NCBI GenBank assembly: GCA_037976565.1
Contig: CP137680.1
Span: 28,662,873-28,726,872, forward strand
Length of the DNA: 64,000 nt
Source: Mesocentrotus franciscanus
Taxonomy: Eukaryota > Echinodermata > Echinoidea > Camarodonta > Strongylocentrotidae
Reading direction: 5' to 3'
Of this stretch, positions 46,228 to 58,778 are shown in pieces (positions within the stretch are counted from its first letter, which is position 1; each line of letters opens with the position of its first letter). The translations under genes and the position numbers were made by a program. The notes below the pieces were generated by a model. It was not told the origin of the DNA. It searched no databases and was given only the letters and a program-made list of their open reading frames with translations.

Positions 46228-46825
46228 ACCATAAAATGTTGCGCTTCACCTTTTTCCCCATTCGTTGAACAGCAAAGCTATGCTAACGTGTTAGACCTAT
46301 GGGATACTATGTATTAATTGTAGGATAGAGGAAGAGGTGCCAAACTGCTTCTAATGAATACTTCCTAACCGGTGCTGTGTATAAATTGCTGTCTCACGCT
46401 CTAAGGTTCTCCATTTAGAGATTTGAGGTGCATACGTTCCAGTCTTTGTAAACCTCCTTGTTGTGAAGAGGACCTACCTTGAGTTTAAAATCTTATATTT
46501 GCGATCCTGCCCATTGGGACAGCACAACGCACCAACCATACCTCGATTTATCATGTAAGTACTTCGTATATTTAGTAGAAAAGTTTGGAAAATTGCTTCA
46601 TAATATCAGGTCGAAATTGCATGTGTTTGGTTTTTGGTACACTGTACACTCTAGAAAAATAGAGGTTCAAATTTGACCCCTTATTTATAGGGTAACCCCG
46701 ATGTCGGATATTCCTCAAAGATGTTATCGTCATATTGTTTTTGAACAACCTGCACCGCATTTGTTTTAATAAAAACGGTGAAAGTGAATAGAAGTGACAA
46801 TGGAGATCAAGAATGAGAGAGAAAA

Positions 46826-46827
46826 CA

Positions 46828-46865
<38 letters not shown>

Positions 46866-47222
46866 CAGACAAACAGAGAAAGAGTGGACGAAGGGGGAGG
46901 GGGCACTTACGCCATACAAAACTTTTTGTTAACGTTGATGAAGTATGCTTAGGAAGTATTATGTGTACGTTAGGCCGTAGTTTCCGTTCATCATTATGAA
47001 AACAAGGAATAGACATGTCAGTCCGATTAATGATTGTAATAAGTTAATCCTAGATTAGAAATGTCTTTTACAAAATATTGTTTTGGAAATACCGTGGCGC
47101 CAAAGGTCGGACACATCTAAAACCTTCTCAGAGAGAATCAGAACGCGAGAAAGAGAGGGAGAGAGAGAGAGAGAGAAAAAAAAGGAAAAATAATAAAGGA
47201 GAGAGAGAGAGAGAGAGATAGA
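46826..47222. repeat. GA/ACAG-rich simple repeats
   Basis: Runs of gagaga and gacagagacaga at 46826-46885, then 47152-47175 and 47199-47222, separated by unique DNA. Confidence 0.85.
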
Positions 47223-50200
47223 GGATGGGGGCTATATTGGAGAATTTCCTAGTTTTATACATCTTGGGGTCTTGTTAAAACAAAACAAAAATATGCCTTT
47301 GATTTGAAACTCAGGTTTGGAACATCTTTGTTTCAATAGCGAAGAATGAGAGAAATAGATTTTCAAAGGGGGTTTAAGGAAATTTTAAAAAAGACAAAAA
47401 TTCAGATCTTTAAGTAATTTGAAGATTGATGTAATGGATCGACAAATCTGTTATAAGAATGTAATGTTGTTACCTCATTAGGCATTCCAATGTTTTGTAG
47501 ATTGTAATTTCCTAATTTTTATTTTTTTCCTTAAAACTTATGCCTTTGGCGAATTATAAGCGCTATAAACAAACAAAACAAAAAACCCACAGGTTGATTG
47601 TTTTATTTTGAGGATATAATGGCAGATCATTTTCAGTCCTTGTAGATATATGTAGAATGATATTTCATATTGGACGTATTTCTAAAGTATATTCTTTAAA
47701 TTGATAAACTCTATACCACCCCAAAGTTAAAACGTTTTGAGACCGGTTGATTAAACAGTGATGAGACGAATATTTGTTTTATGTTGACACGTCATGTATA
47801 TTCATCAGTCTACACTAAGCTTGTGCCTTAAGTGACTAATATGAGATTAAAATATTCAAGCATGAAAAAAGACAAACTTGAAGCCTGGTTGTGACGTGTC
47901 AATGAAGGGCTCCAGTTTATATCTCTCCGATTTCCAAATATGGTTATGAGTTCCTCTTGGCCTAAAGCCACGATATTACTCGCTTCTCGGTCGCGTAGCC
48001 GAATAATGGTGAGTGGAATTGGGAGGGGATGGGGTGCAAATGATTGTTGTTGCATTCTTTGAAAACGAAACAAGTGGATTGATTGCGTAAGATAAAACTG
48101 TAGGCCTGCCAAAAGGGGCGTTAGTAGAGGACCTTGTGACATACATTAATTCACCAAAAATGTTCATGTGAACGTCCTTCTGCCTCTGACACAGCTATCA
48201 TAAATCATATGGTTTTAATTGCCATTTCCAGATTGATATTATGATGCAGACGGTTTTAGATGATTAAGTAAAAAGATTAGATTATATATTTAGTTCATCC
48301 TAATTAAAAAATAACAATATTGGACTATCGCTAGTTTTGTTTTCAATCAGGAAAATATAGATTTAAAGGTATATCAAGGATATCACGGAATATATTTACT
48401 CTTTTTTCTTTGAGAAAACGTCACCAAATTTTATGATGGATGATTGTATAAAATATGATAATTGAATAAAAGTATCGCGGAGTGGCCGACAGAACCTAAT
48501 AAACCTGTTACCATGGTCACAATCGAAATATATGCCTGTAGTACATTTCTCATCAAATTTTATTTTTTTTATTGATAATGATTTCTATTCTCTTGACCTT
48601 TTCAAGCAAGTTAGTTACTAAAAGTAGTAAGCGAGTGGGATCATAAAAATTATATTTATTCCCAATGCACAGTTGTTACCAGGACAACTCCTTCAATGTA
48701 TTGATAACATTTCATTGTGTTGTCAAAACTAATCCCAATCGAACTATCTGTTTACAAACAAACTAAGTTAAATAACTGATCTTATAGTAAACAAGTGAGA
48801 GGCCATTATTTACTTCTCGTATATTAAACATCAGCATGGCAACAAAATGACCTTGATGCAAATTAAATAACTATCTTGACCTTCGAGTCGGAAACTCTTG
48901 ACATCCGTGACTCTCAGCATTACTAAAGGAACCCTGTAAATCAAGTTTATACTGTGTGTTAGATTGCAGCCGACGGCTAGACTCACTCCTGGTCTAGGGC
49001 CCCTACCCTTTCAGAGACCCCTTCCTTTTCAGTACCAATCACAGTTTCTTCCTTCATTTCTTCCTGTCTTCTGCACTGTTGGGGACGCCCTGCCAACAAC
49101 AATGCAGGTTCTGCACGTAGTCATGTCTTGCTTCTACATGACTGTATGCACTCATGACAAAAACAGAAACCGATCATTTGTATGTTTAACTTTGTTTGTT
49201 CCCCTATAGGTGAAAGAATACATTGTTTTGTAACATGTCACCTTTAAATCTAGTTGTACGGCCATCTTTTAAACAGACCCCAAGATAATAATGTCAATGC
49301 ACTAAATAATTTCTAAAGAACCTTTTTTCATATGTCCATCTGGGTATGTTATAACGTCTAAGTTTTAAAGAAATTAATATAATATTTTTTTTAATGTATG
49401 TCGCCAGACAAATTTATTTCAATTTGATGTGTAAAAGGGGGTTAAAATGCAAGAGCTAGCAACTGTTGAATTGATTTGTTGAAATTCCGTATGGAATGAA
49501 CTTTGCCTCAATTAATTAATGTCCATGTTTATATCGCGCCAGTCAAACGAAACTCTTTTTGGTGAGCTCTCGAAGTAGTGTCATATCTTTTAATAGAACA
49601 GTGAAGGGGTCCAAAGCTATAGTATTAATTCACACATGCAGTCAAGGCGGAAGAATGAAATAAGGACACAACAATGCACCTTCCGTGACGCATCTAAAGA
49701 CACAATTAAGTCAGGTCACTTGTTTTTGAATTGCGACAGACCCTGTGCCAAGAATGGACTTCATGAATGTCGAGTGCTAATATCGAAGTTCCTTGATTTG
49801 AATTACGGAAACGTTGATTTACTCCGTTTGGATGTCAAGGTTTGTTGCCAGTGAGGGGTAAATAGCAAGGGCTAAGTTCTGATGGGAATGGCGAATGAGC
49901 AGTAAGGCAGACCGTCCGCCAATAGCACAAAGCTTCAAAATCCAAACGATTATAGAGTATCATTCGCATTTCCGCTCAAGCAGCCTTCAACATCCGGTGT
50001 ATCATTGTTAATTATGAATGCAGAAATGAGAGGTGCCGCTTAGCGTAGGAAAAGCAAGAACATACATTCAAACTCTGTTCTAATGGTAAGGGTATATTTC
50101 TTAAGTGATTTCTATTTCTGGATACGCAGACAATGAAAGTTTTTAAAGCAGACCAAAAAAAAAAAAAAAAAATTATAATAATCGGTCCCCACGATTATTA

Positions 50201-51950
50201 GTCAGAGATAATCCTTTTTGCAAATTTGAAATAATAAAGTATTTCAGTAGTTTTAGTGACACTTTGTACATAATTACTATGCGAACCATAATGTTATTTA
50301 ACACAGGATAATAGGAGTAAATATACATATTATAGTATTAAACATAAAAAAACAGGCCTTACTAGAAGATTTAGAGAATTGTCCTAACATGTATCTTAAA
50401 ATATATATATTTTCTCATCATAAAAATATCCACTAATTGTATGAATGTAATTTTTTACAAAGTAGTTTCTCTCCATAAATTCTAATGTCACATTTAAAAA
50501 AATTTCTTTACAATTTTAGAATGTCCGTGTAAATAGCCGATACTTCCTTGAAGACAAGCTTATATAAAAATGTTATTATTTTGTCATGTTAGTGAAGGCC
50601 AAGGGTTTGATACCAATTGTGTTTTTGATGCAATGCTATATGTATATGGTCTCATGGTAGAATACTTGCAAACATTTACTTGTGATAAACACCTATCCAA
50701 AATGATTTAAAACCGCTTGGAACACAGTTCAGTAACGCATTACCTACACGGCGTCTTGAAAGAAACTTATTGAGTTTTATTTATGTGATTAAGTGATAAC
50801 GTCTTATATTTCCCTTAAAGTAGGAACAAATATGAAGATATATTTTCAAAACATATACATGACCTGTAATGGGTTTTGCAAGCCAAGGCGAATTTCAGGA
50901 AACCTGCAACATATCTTACACACTCTCCTTACCCCTTAACCGACCCATGGTATTATTCATGTCATTGGTATTCATGACCCTCAAAGGAACCAACCACCGG
51001 AAGTGTGTTGTTTGCCCCTTCCTTTGAAATGAGGGAAGACAAAGGAGTTGCTACTCCTGGATCCCCAGGCATTTAGGACCGAAGGGAAGGGTGTCACCTA
51101 TAGGGGAACCATCAGTTTTCATCCGCTTAGTCATCGGGTGCACACTTCCTGTTCTTCTGGATCGCAGGAGCTGGGTAGGGGGTACCGTCAAGTCAGGACC
51201 GCGCACAGGTTGCATTAGATCCAAATCTTTTCGCCTCCTAGATCATTCATAGGCGCGGCCATCAAAAGGAATAGTACGGCTATACGATCTCTCCTTGTTA
51301 GGTATATCTTCAATCTGGTTTGGTTGTTCTTACTCTGGGTGACGCACTGGTTTTCAATTATTTACTTTCAGGATTTCTTGAACACATTTGCTCTCATGCT
51401 TTGAATTGTTTCCATTTTGATCGACTCTTATTTAATCGAGGAAGCTCTTCCATTCCAGTTTTAGGGTGCTTTTTGTATTCTAAATTGTATGAAGCCTTTG
51501 TGGACATTAATGGACAAACATACAGACCGACTTTCGTCGATCTTTATCATAGATAAGACACCCGAAGGTCGTTGTCTTTCGACACTGCGCTAAGCGATTT
51601 CTATCTCTTTAATGATTGGAACATTTTGTCCTGGTATTTCCCGAAACAAATTTAATACTTTAATCTACGAATTTGTTTTCGAATATTTCAACATTCTTTT
51701 TTTTTCCGGCTTTATATAGATTGAGAATTAAGGTGTGGTTTTCCCCGAGAATCTCAAGTAATTATAGTTTGCAATGCATTAGTGATCAAAACCTGCTTTG
51801 CCGAGTCATGTTTCGTTCACATTAAATACAATATCTAAATGTATAATGTTGTATTTATCTCGGATTGCTTGCACCTGAGGCCGCCTGCTCTTGATTATTC
51901 TTCCTTATTTTACTTTCATGATATATATATATATTGTTTTCTTTTCTTAG
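47223..51950. other. Intergenic DNA upstream of gene 2
   Basis: No exon was recognised. Segments about 48950-49130 and 50870-51270 are GC-richer than the surroundings. The latter, about 0.7-1.1 kb upstream of the gene 2 leader exon, is a plausible place for a promoter or untranslated first exon, but no core promoter element was identified. Confidence 0.5.
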
Positions 51951-51984
51951 AACTTGTGAAGTCCACCCCACACCCGATTTCAAG
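51951..51984 (+). other. 5' UTR segment of gene 2 with upstream acceptor
   Basis: A pyrimidine tract ending in ttcttag at 51950 precedes 34 nt of leader and the ATG in context caagATGa. This suggests the leader begins in an untranslated exon further upstream, which I could not place. Confidence 0.5.
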
Positions 51985-52055
51985 ATGACTAAAGAAGAAG
52001 CTGCAACCGAGGAGACTAAGACAGAAACTAAGACCGAGGCCGCCCCAGAAGCCCC
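51985..52055 (+). CDS. Gene 2 coding exon 1
   Basis: ATG then TKEEAATEETKTETKTEAAP EAP, ending on 2 nt of a Pro codon with donor gtaagt. TETKTE repeats suggest slippage-prone low complexity. The ATG is the first after the acceptor at 51950. Confidence 0.78.
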
Positions 52056-55000
52056 GTAAGTTGATAAGAAAGGCTTAACTTAATACCGCCATCATTTTAT
52101 CATTATTACATTTTTTATATTGCAGATGCTTGTAACACTAGCATTTCTTTCATGGTAACTTGATTTAGCTAACATAGTGAAGTGGATGGCTACGTTTTAT
52201 TTTATTGTTATCATCCACCAGTTCTGAAATTCAGATCTAAACTAGAGATTTTTGTTTACTAAAACCCTTTACATGAATGAGAGAAAAATAAAATATCCTT
52301 AGTTGTTATGCAAATGTTGATCTTGGCAGTTATCTATGCAAATTGGAAGCTATTCTTAACCTTAATGACTACCCACATACAAAAATGCCAATAGTGAATT
52401 TCAGCTTTGCATATTGTCTGGTATTTAGGATATCATCACATATTTTGCATGTGTAAGTGACTCGATAAATTCCCTCAACGTTCCTTCTCCCGAATCAATG
52501 ATTAGGCATATCCCCCCGTATGTTGGCTTAGACTCTGATGCGATAATGCACGTTTCCTTCCTATTGAGCCAAGTTGACTGATAGTCAGTCAAATCTTGTT
52601 AAAGTCTCGACTCTCTGTCTCTTCCGGTAAGGGTTCATGTCACATCAATGACGAAGGCAATGACCATGAGTCGTTCCCCCATTTCCTAGTCCTCTTCAAA
52701 AAGAGATAAAGTTAATGAAAATGTCACCTGATGATAGGTTTAAAGGCATCCACTTAAAGAATACCCAAAATGCCTAAATTTGACGTTTTAGTTCTTCTAC
52801 CTTTGTATCTGCAATTTTTAAAGTCTAATTTTCAGTATAGTCTTTATAGGAATAATCCCTTCATCGTTATCTAACCATACCTCAGATCAATGACTTACAA
52901 ATCCATGGAATTACTGTTAGTTTACTAAATACAGACTGCATGCAATTTTATTTTAAAATAATATTGATGACGAAAGTTTGGAATTTGGCCAGAAAGAAAG
53001 AGGGGAAAATGGCGTTTTATATATATTTTTTTAAATATATGTGTATGTATTAACATTTTGTTGCGGTTAATGAATACTTTGAATATCACAAGTCCTGAGC
53101 TTTTGACGGTGAAATAAACGCTAATAATATATTATCGAATTTTCCTTTTCGTTAGCCATTTATGATTAATCTTACCGGCTTAGAACAATTGACAGCGACA
53201 ACAAACGTAATTTTTGTAATTATGGTCAATTCTACAATACTTTCTCGTCTAATTCTTGCGGAAAGGAACGTTTTGGACATTTCTTAACACATACAAAGTT
53301 ATACTCCTCAAGTGAACGACTCAGACGTGAAAACAGTTAAAATTCGTGAGGAAGGGGTATTTACAGCGCGACCTAAATTAGAACTGAAACGGAAACACGC
53401 AGATTTCGAGGGCCACGCCCAAGAGCAATCAGTCTCCACGCCTACTTTGTTTAAGATCCTGAGACACATGCAGCTTTTTGCGTCATGAGATCTTCGACAT
53501 AATTTGTCGAAAACCCTATTGCTCGCTTGTTCTCCGGAAGAAGAGTGCGAGGAAAGATTCCGTGTTATTTGGTTCATGCACTGGCTTTGAAAAGTTGAGT
53601 AGTGTCATCATGGTTGTTTGTCTTCCCTGCCACAGGCCTAAGACCGAACCTGAGAGCAAGGTCGAGGAGGGACAGGCAAGCGGAGAGGGCGCTGGTGAAG
53701 AAGGAAAGGAAGGTGAATCAAAACCAGAGGGAAAGACGAGCTCGACGTCAACGAGGAAGAAGAAGTGGCTGCCATGGCAGAGGAGAGAAGGAAACAGTGT
53801 CAAGGGGGCAAGCACAGGGGCCGAACCTGCCAACAGTTCAGGTAATTGTATTCTATTTTCTTTTTGTACATTTATCTTTGGTTTGAAGCGTCGAACTGTC
53901 CTTTAAACTAACAATATGTGTTTCATTGTTAGTGTCCATTTTCAATGCCTCGACCTCAGTTAAATATCAGAATTAAAATATCAATTTGTACGAATAAATA
54001 AAGCAAACATTCATCAGAAATGTACTTAGTTTTAGAGTAACAAGCTGGCTTTGCAATATACACCAAACTCAGAAACAAAATTATTGTCAGTCACTGTCTT
54101 GTTGTGTTCTTTCAAATGGCAATATAGTTAGTTTACCCTTTGGGAGTTGATAAGAAGGAATACAGATATGGTGTTTCGTACAGAATACAAATCAAGACTA
54201 ACCCAAACAAGTAGAACGAACTGAATGAACGGAAGTAGACATCTGTCAAAGAAGAAGAAAGGAGAAGGAGAAGAAAGAAAAGACAGAAGGGTACAGGAGA
54301 AGGTGTGTTAGTAACCTTGAAGGACATGCGCAGCACTATACCTAGCTGGTTTGACTTCAGCCCCATCTCTATGGCAGGTGCTTCCCGTCTTACAATCCCC
54401 CTGGCGACACTGTCAGCTCCGGCAAGGCCCCACTAATTAGAGACACCCACTATCCTGTGCGCACAGCTGTCAAAGTTGGCTACATCAGTCCTTGGTTTCA
54501 TATCCGACACCTTGATCTTCTCCAATCCTCTCTTGTGCCCCCTTCCACGATTCAAGTTTAATCTTGGGATTGGGACTAGGTCTGAGGACCAACCCCTTGT
54601 GCGTTTCTTTCTAAGCCACCTAGCCTCCATTCCCATACTCACACATAGCCTTAACCCGAGGCCATGACATAAGCTGGAAAGGAATGAGTCAAGAGCAACA
54701 TTATTATGAATGCATTTTGATTCGTAGGAAATCATTTTTATGTGAAAGCAATGACTGCAAGTGCAAAAACCTTCCCATGAACTTCTCACTGGTCCGTCTC
54801 ACTTCGGATTTTTTTCCACAGATTTTCCCCTTTCTATGATCATGAAAGTTAAGTAAAACGAATTTTGTGGCGTGACTAGAAATATGCATGTTGGTTCAAG
54901 GCTGTATTATTACGATGCATATTTACATCAAGTAGCAATATTTGAGTGAGATGCAGGATGCAGAGCACTTACTGCNNNNNNNNNNNNNNNNNNNNNNNNN

Positions 55001-58000
55001 NNNNNNNNNNNNNNNNNNNNNNNNNNNNNNNNNNNNNNNNNNNNNNNNNNNNNNNNNNNNNNNNNNNNNNNNNNNNNNNNNNNNNNNNNNNNNNNNNNNN
55101 NNNNNNNNNNNNNNNNNNNNNNNNNNNNNNNNNNNNNNNNNNNNNNNNNNNNNNNNNNNNNNNNNNNNNNNNNNNNNNNNNNNNNNNNNNNNNNNNNNNN
55201 NNNNNNNNNNNNNNNNNNNNNNNNNNNNNNNNNNNNNNNNNNNNNNNNNNNNNNNNNNNNNNNNNNNNNNNNNNNNNNNNNNNNNNNNNNNNNNNNNNNN
55301 NNNNNNNNNNNNNNNNNNNNNNNNNNNNNNNNNNNNNNNNNNNNNNNNNNNNNNNNNNNNNNNNNNNNNNNNNNNNNNNNNNNNNNNNNNNNNNNNNNNN
55401 NNNNNNNNNNNNNNNNNNNNNNNNNNNNNNNNNNNNNNNNNNNNNNNNNNNNNNNNNNNNNNNNNNNNNNNNNNNCGATAACCTAAATTTCATTTGCCCT
55501 ACATTGCTAACATGTTTTTTTCTCAAAGAAGAATCCTTTCCTCTTGAAAGAAGTTACATGTTTGTTGTCATAAGTGGTAAATAGATATATTCTTTTTCGA
55601 TATTCGTATGACGAAGTCAGCCATTTAAAAAAATGTTCAGGTATCTGCCACTTACTTCAGGCAGTATCCCTAAGCACCTGCGTCTCCATATGAAAGAAAG
55701 TCGACTTCGGCCGATTTCAACAATACCCAGTTGCGATGTCTGAGTTGGAATGGGGGTATATCCAAGGTCACCTAAACTTCCTGTGAATATATGAGGCATT
55801 GCATTATACTAAGCCAAGTTGGGATCAAAGGCACTTTGTAGCTTTGTTAATGATGATAATTTTGATAAATCCATAACCAATTAACTCCCTCTTCTTCCCT
55901 TGTGCTTTGGCAGAGGAGAGACAACCCACCGAAGCTGAGGTCGACGCTGAGCTCCAGAAGCGAATCCAAGACCTGGAACAACAGAAGAGCAAAATACAGG
56001 AACGACTCCAGCTCTACAGGAAGATCAATGACTTGGAGAAGGAAGTTGGTGATATGAAGGGTGAGCTTGACACACTCAAGGTCTGTGTTACGAGGCCTGA
56101 GGAGATCGAGACCAAGGTACCGGACGAAGGTCAGTGAGATGGTAAATACCCATTTGCTCTGCTTTTAGATTCCTTATTAAGTTACTTATTAGTTCACCGT
56201 TGTAATCCTTTCGTTCCACCACTCCATTTTGTCACCATCAGTTTGTCTTACCGCGTGTTTTAATGCAGATTCCACCATGGATCTAATTTGGCCTCATTTG
56301 AATCATTTTTGCTGCCATGCGTTGTCAGATAGCTCAATATGCTACAAAGGAGGCGTTACATCCATTTCGATCGCCAGCTATGGTCCCATTTTGCTTTCCA
56401 TACGGTGTTATTAGACGCCACATTTACCGGATTATCTTGCAACTTACAGGCTACGAAAGTGATTCAGAACGCGCTTACTAGAATCAATGAAATACTACGT
56501 AAACATAAGTCAGAGATGACGCTGTTTTTATTTATCGCTTCAGGCCTACATTGACATCATGTCAAATATTAGTGTCTATCCGTGGAATAGGTGAATAAAA
56601 TGCTATCATCCAAACCAACACAACCCTTAATATTTTAGGTTTAAATGGTTTAAATCCCTTTACCTTGTTGTACCGTATATTCATGATTTTTAATGCAATA
56701 ATCCCGGAAATCCATTCACACAAAAATGTTTCATCGTGAATATTTGCCATTATTTCACCATCGTTTTGTTCTTTATTCATTCATTATTTTTAAGGCATTC
56801 TAATGCGGTAATGAATTTAATCTCTCGTTGAAAAATATAAAATTACAAAAAACTCAGTTTGGCCAATAATGCTCTAAAGTTTAACATGTTATCAGTTTTT
56901 AACTGTCTTTAGCCTAACCGCTGTTATCTTCTGTTTTTAAAACAACCAACATGGTGAAGAGTGAATGTATTTTTCCTGCCTTGTGGATTTGACAGATAAT
57001 GAAACATGATTTTATTGATATCTGACATAAAATGTTATGATTGAAATCGTTTGTGAACAGGAAGAAGAGATTATATTTTCATCCTTAAAACTCGTTTTGA
57101 CCTTGTGTGTGTCGTGGAAACCAAAGCAAGAAAAAGAGGGACACTTTTCTTTACGTTTGAGAAACAATTGCACATTAATATTCATATTGTTGTTTGGGTC
57201 TTCATTATGCGTATTGTTAGCCTTAGATTAATAACTAATTTGATTAGTGTCATCATTACATCACCATCATCCTATAGCAATCATTTGAGCAATCTTCAGT
57301 TCATGCCGCATGCCTTTGCACGCAATATAATTTTCATTTATTTTACACATTGCGAAAATTGGTACTAAAACAGCATCCCTTGTTTATTTAGTTGTTCAAA
57401 ACTCTTTGTAATTGTAATGAAAATAAATGAAAATCTTAGAAATTAGATGTATTTTATGAAGAGAGATTCAAATTTGAACCAAATTTTAGGATTCCAATTG
57501 CATGGAAGTCCTTAACATTTTTATACCAGAAGATCTCAAATTTCGTTGATTTTCTACATGTTATATCTACATAATTATGATAACCAAAGGGTTAACACTT
57601 GTATGGAGGGCGTTTTACGTTCTTTTTTGCCCCTAGGGGAGATAGGAAAACGTCTGTTTCTCGACACCCCTTAATAAGTGTCTGACTCATGTCCGCCCTA
57701 ACACACCCGGTGACATAGGGGAAAAAATCTCTGCACGCAACCACTCAAAACAAAACCCTTTTTTTAAATACACCATCAAAATTTTTTACTTATAGCCCAA
57801 AAAGGGGTTCCAATATTTCAATGACAAAATCGCAGTTACTCCATCAGGGCAATATTTAGGGTATGTTTAGCTTTTATTTAACACCACTGTTTAAGGTCGT
57901 TGAAAACAGCACTTCCTTGAGAGCTAAAAGTTTTTCACAGCATATGATATCAAAATATTGAGCAGAAATAAGGTTGTTACTCGTGCTGTTCCTGTTTGCG

Positions 58001-58778
58001 AGTTACATAGTGAGTACCTTAGATTCTGTCGTTTGTTACATGACAAAATATCTATAATAACATTATCTTTTCTTCATTGTCTTCTGTTGCACTTTTATGC
58101 CAATACACGAAGGTGTTAATTAATTTGATAGTGGGATTTCATAATCTTCTTGTTCAATAACTGTATAATTTCATGATATTCACTCTTTCTTCCTACAACC
58201 GTCCCTACTTCTCCGTTCTTTACTTCTCATCAGCTCTCTTTCTTTTTCTCTATATACCCTTCCCCTTCTTCTGACACATTCCCTTCTCCCCTTCGATCTA
58301 TCGTCCTCCTTCCTCTATCACCCTCTCTCTCTTTCTTAGTGCTCATGCTATGTGTAATATTACGTTAATGTCTATGTTTATGTTAACGTCTATGTATATT
58401 TATCACTTATGTCTTTCAATTATTCCTGTTTTTTTGTTTATATATGTAGTTTTATTGATTGTAAAACATAACATTTCCATTTAATTAATTTGGACGAATA
58501 AATTTGAATTTAAATGAATCGAATTGAATAAGGGGTAGAATCAAGTTCAAGTACAATAGGTAAATTTAGGAATCGAATCACCGACCCATCGAATGATTTG
58601 CATTAATGAAACAGGAAAGCAGCGTTACCACTGTACGTTGTTAAAAACGATGATTACTTAAGATCTAGAAAATTTATTTGACTTTGGGACGGGAGATTTT
58701 AATTGATCGTTCAACTATGTGTGTCGTTTCTGTTCTATAGGTAATGGGACCACCAAGCCGTTTGCGTTTCAACAGTAA
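51985..58778 (+). CDS. Small charged coiled-coil protein, four exons, unknown family
   Basis: Four phase-compatible exons (51985-52055, 53636-53841, 55914-56129, 58741-58778) give about 176 aa. Residues 1-63 are rich in Glu, Lys, Ala, Gly and Thr with no hydrophobic segment and no signal peptide. A basic aromatic patch RKKKWLPWQRR lies at 64-74 and could be a nuclear-localisation or membrane/nucleic-acid contact (inference). Residues about 105-148 form a predicted coiled coil with hydrophobic spacing L106, I110, L113, I120, L124, I130, L133, V137, M140, L144, L147 and one register skip near 126. A short VCVTRPEE stretch follows. If the GTCAGT donor at 56130 is not used, translation stops at 56137, giving 166 aa. 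The 500-N gap lies in the second coding intron, so an extra exon could be hidden. No function is proposed. Confidence 0.75.
53636..53841 (+). CDS. Gene 2 coding exon 2
   Basis: Acceptor is tgccacag and donor is gtaatt; the frame carries on PKTEPESKVEEGQASGEGAG through the KKKWLPWQRR patch to NSS. It is GC-richer and purine-rich compared with the flanking introns, as expected for coding DNA. An open frame also runs upstream through the acceptor, but that part looks non-coding. Confidence 0.8.
54976..55475. other. Assembly gap (500 N)
   Basis: Exactly 500 N, a conventional placeholder length, so the true size is unknown. It lies in the intron between gene 2 exons 2 and 3. Confidence 0.99.
55914..56129 (+). 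CDS. Gene 2 coding exon 3 (coiled coil)
   Basis: Acceptor is tttggcag; phase matches exon 2. Encodes EERQPTEAEVDAELQKRIQD followed by the rest of the coiled coil. It ends at a consensus donor gtcagt inside GACGAAG|gtcagtgag. Read-through would give GQ and a TGA at 56135-56137, so both ends are possible. Confidence 0.82.
58330..58530 (+). mobile_element. Possible LINE 3' tail
   Basis: AT-rich segment ending gacgaataaatttgaattta with further aat/gaat repeats, a form common at LINE 3' ends. No ORF2 remnant precedes it. Lies in the last intron of gene 2. Confidence 0.35.
58741..58778 (+). CDS. Gene 2 terminal coding exon (candidate)
   Basis: Acceptor is gttctatag; 2 nt complete the Gly split at 56129, then NGTTKPFAFQQ and TAA. 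Short and without homology support, so it rests on splice consensus and phase alone. Confidence 0.5.

Noticed and set aside
53478..53906. 142-codon frame spanning gene 2 exon 2
   Set aside because: Only 53636-53841 is supported by splice sites and phase; the ends are intron translation.
54433..54789. 118-codon minus-strand frame opposite gene 2's intron
   Set aside because: No homology, no splice context; possibly part of an unclassified repeat.
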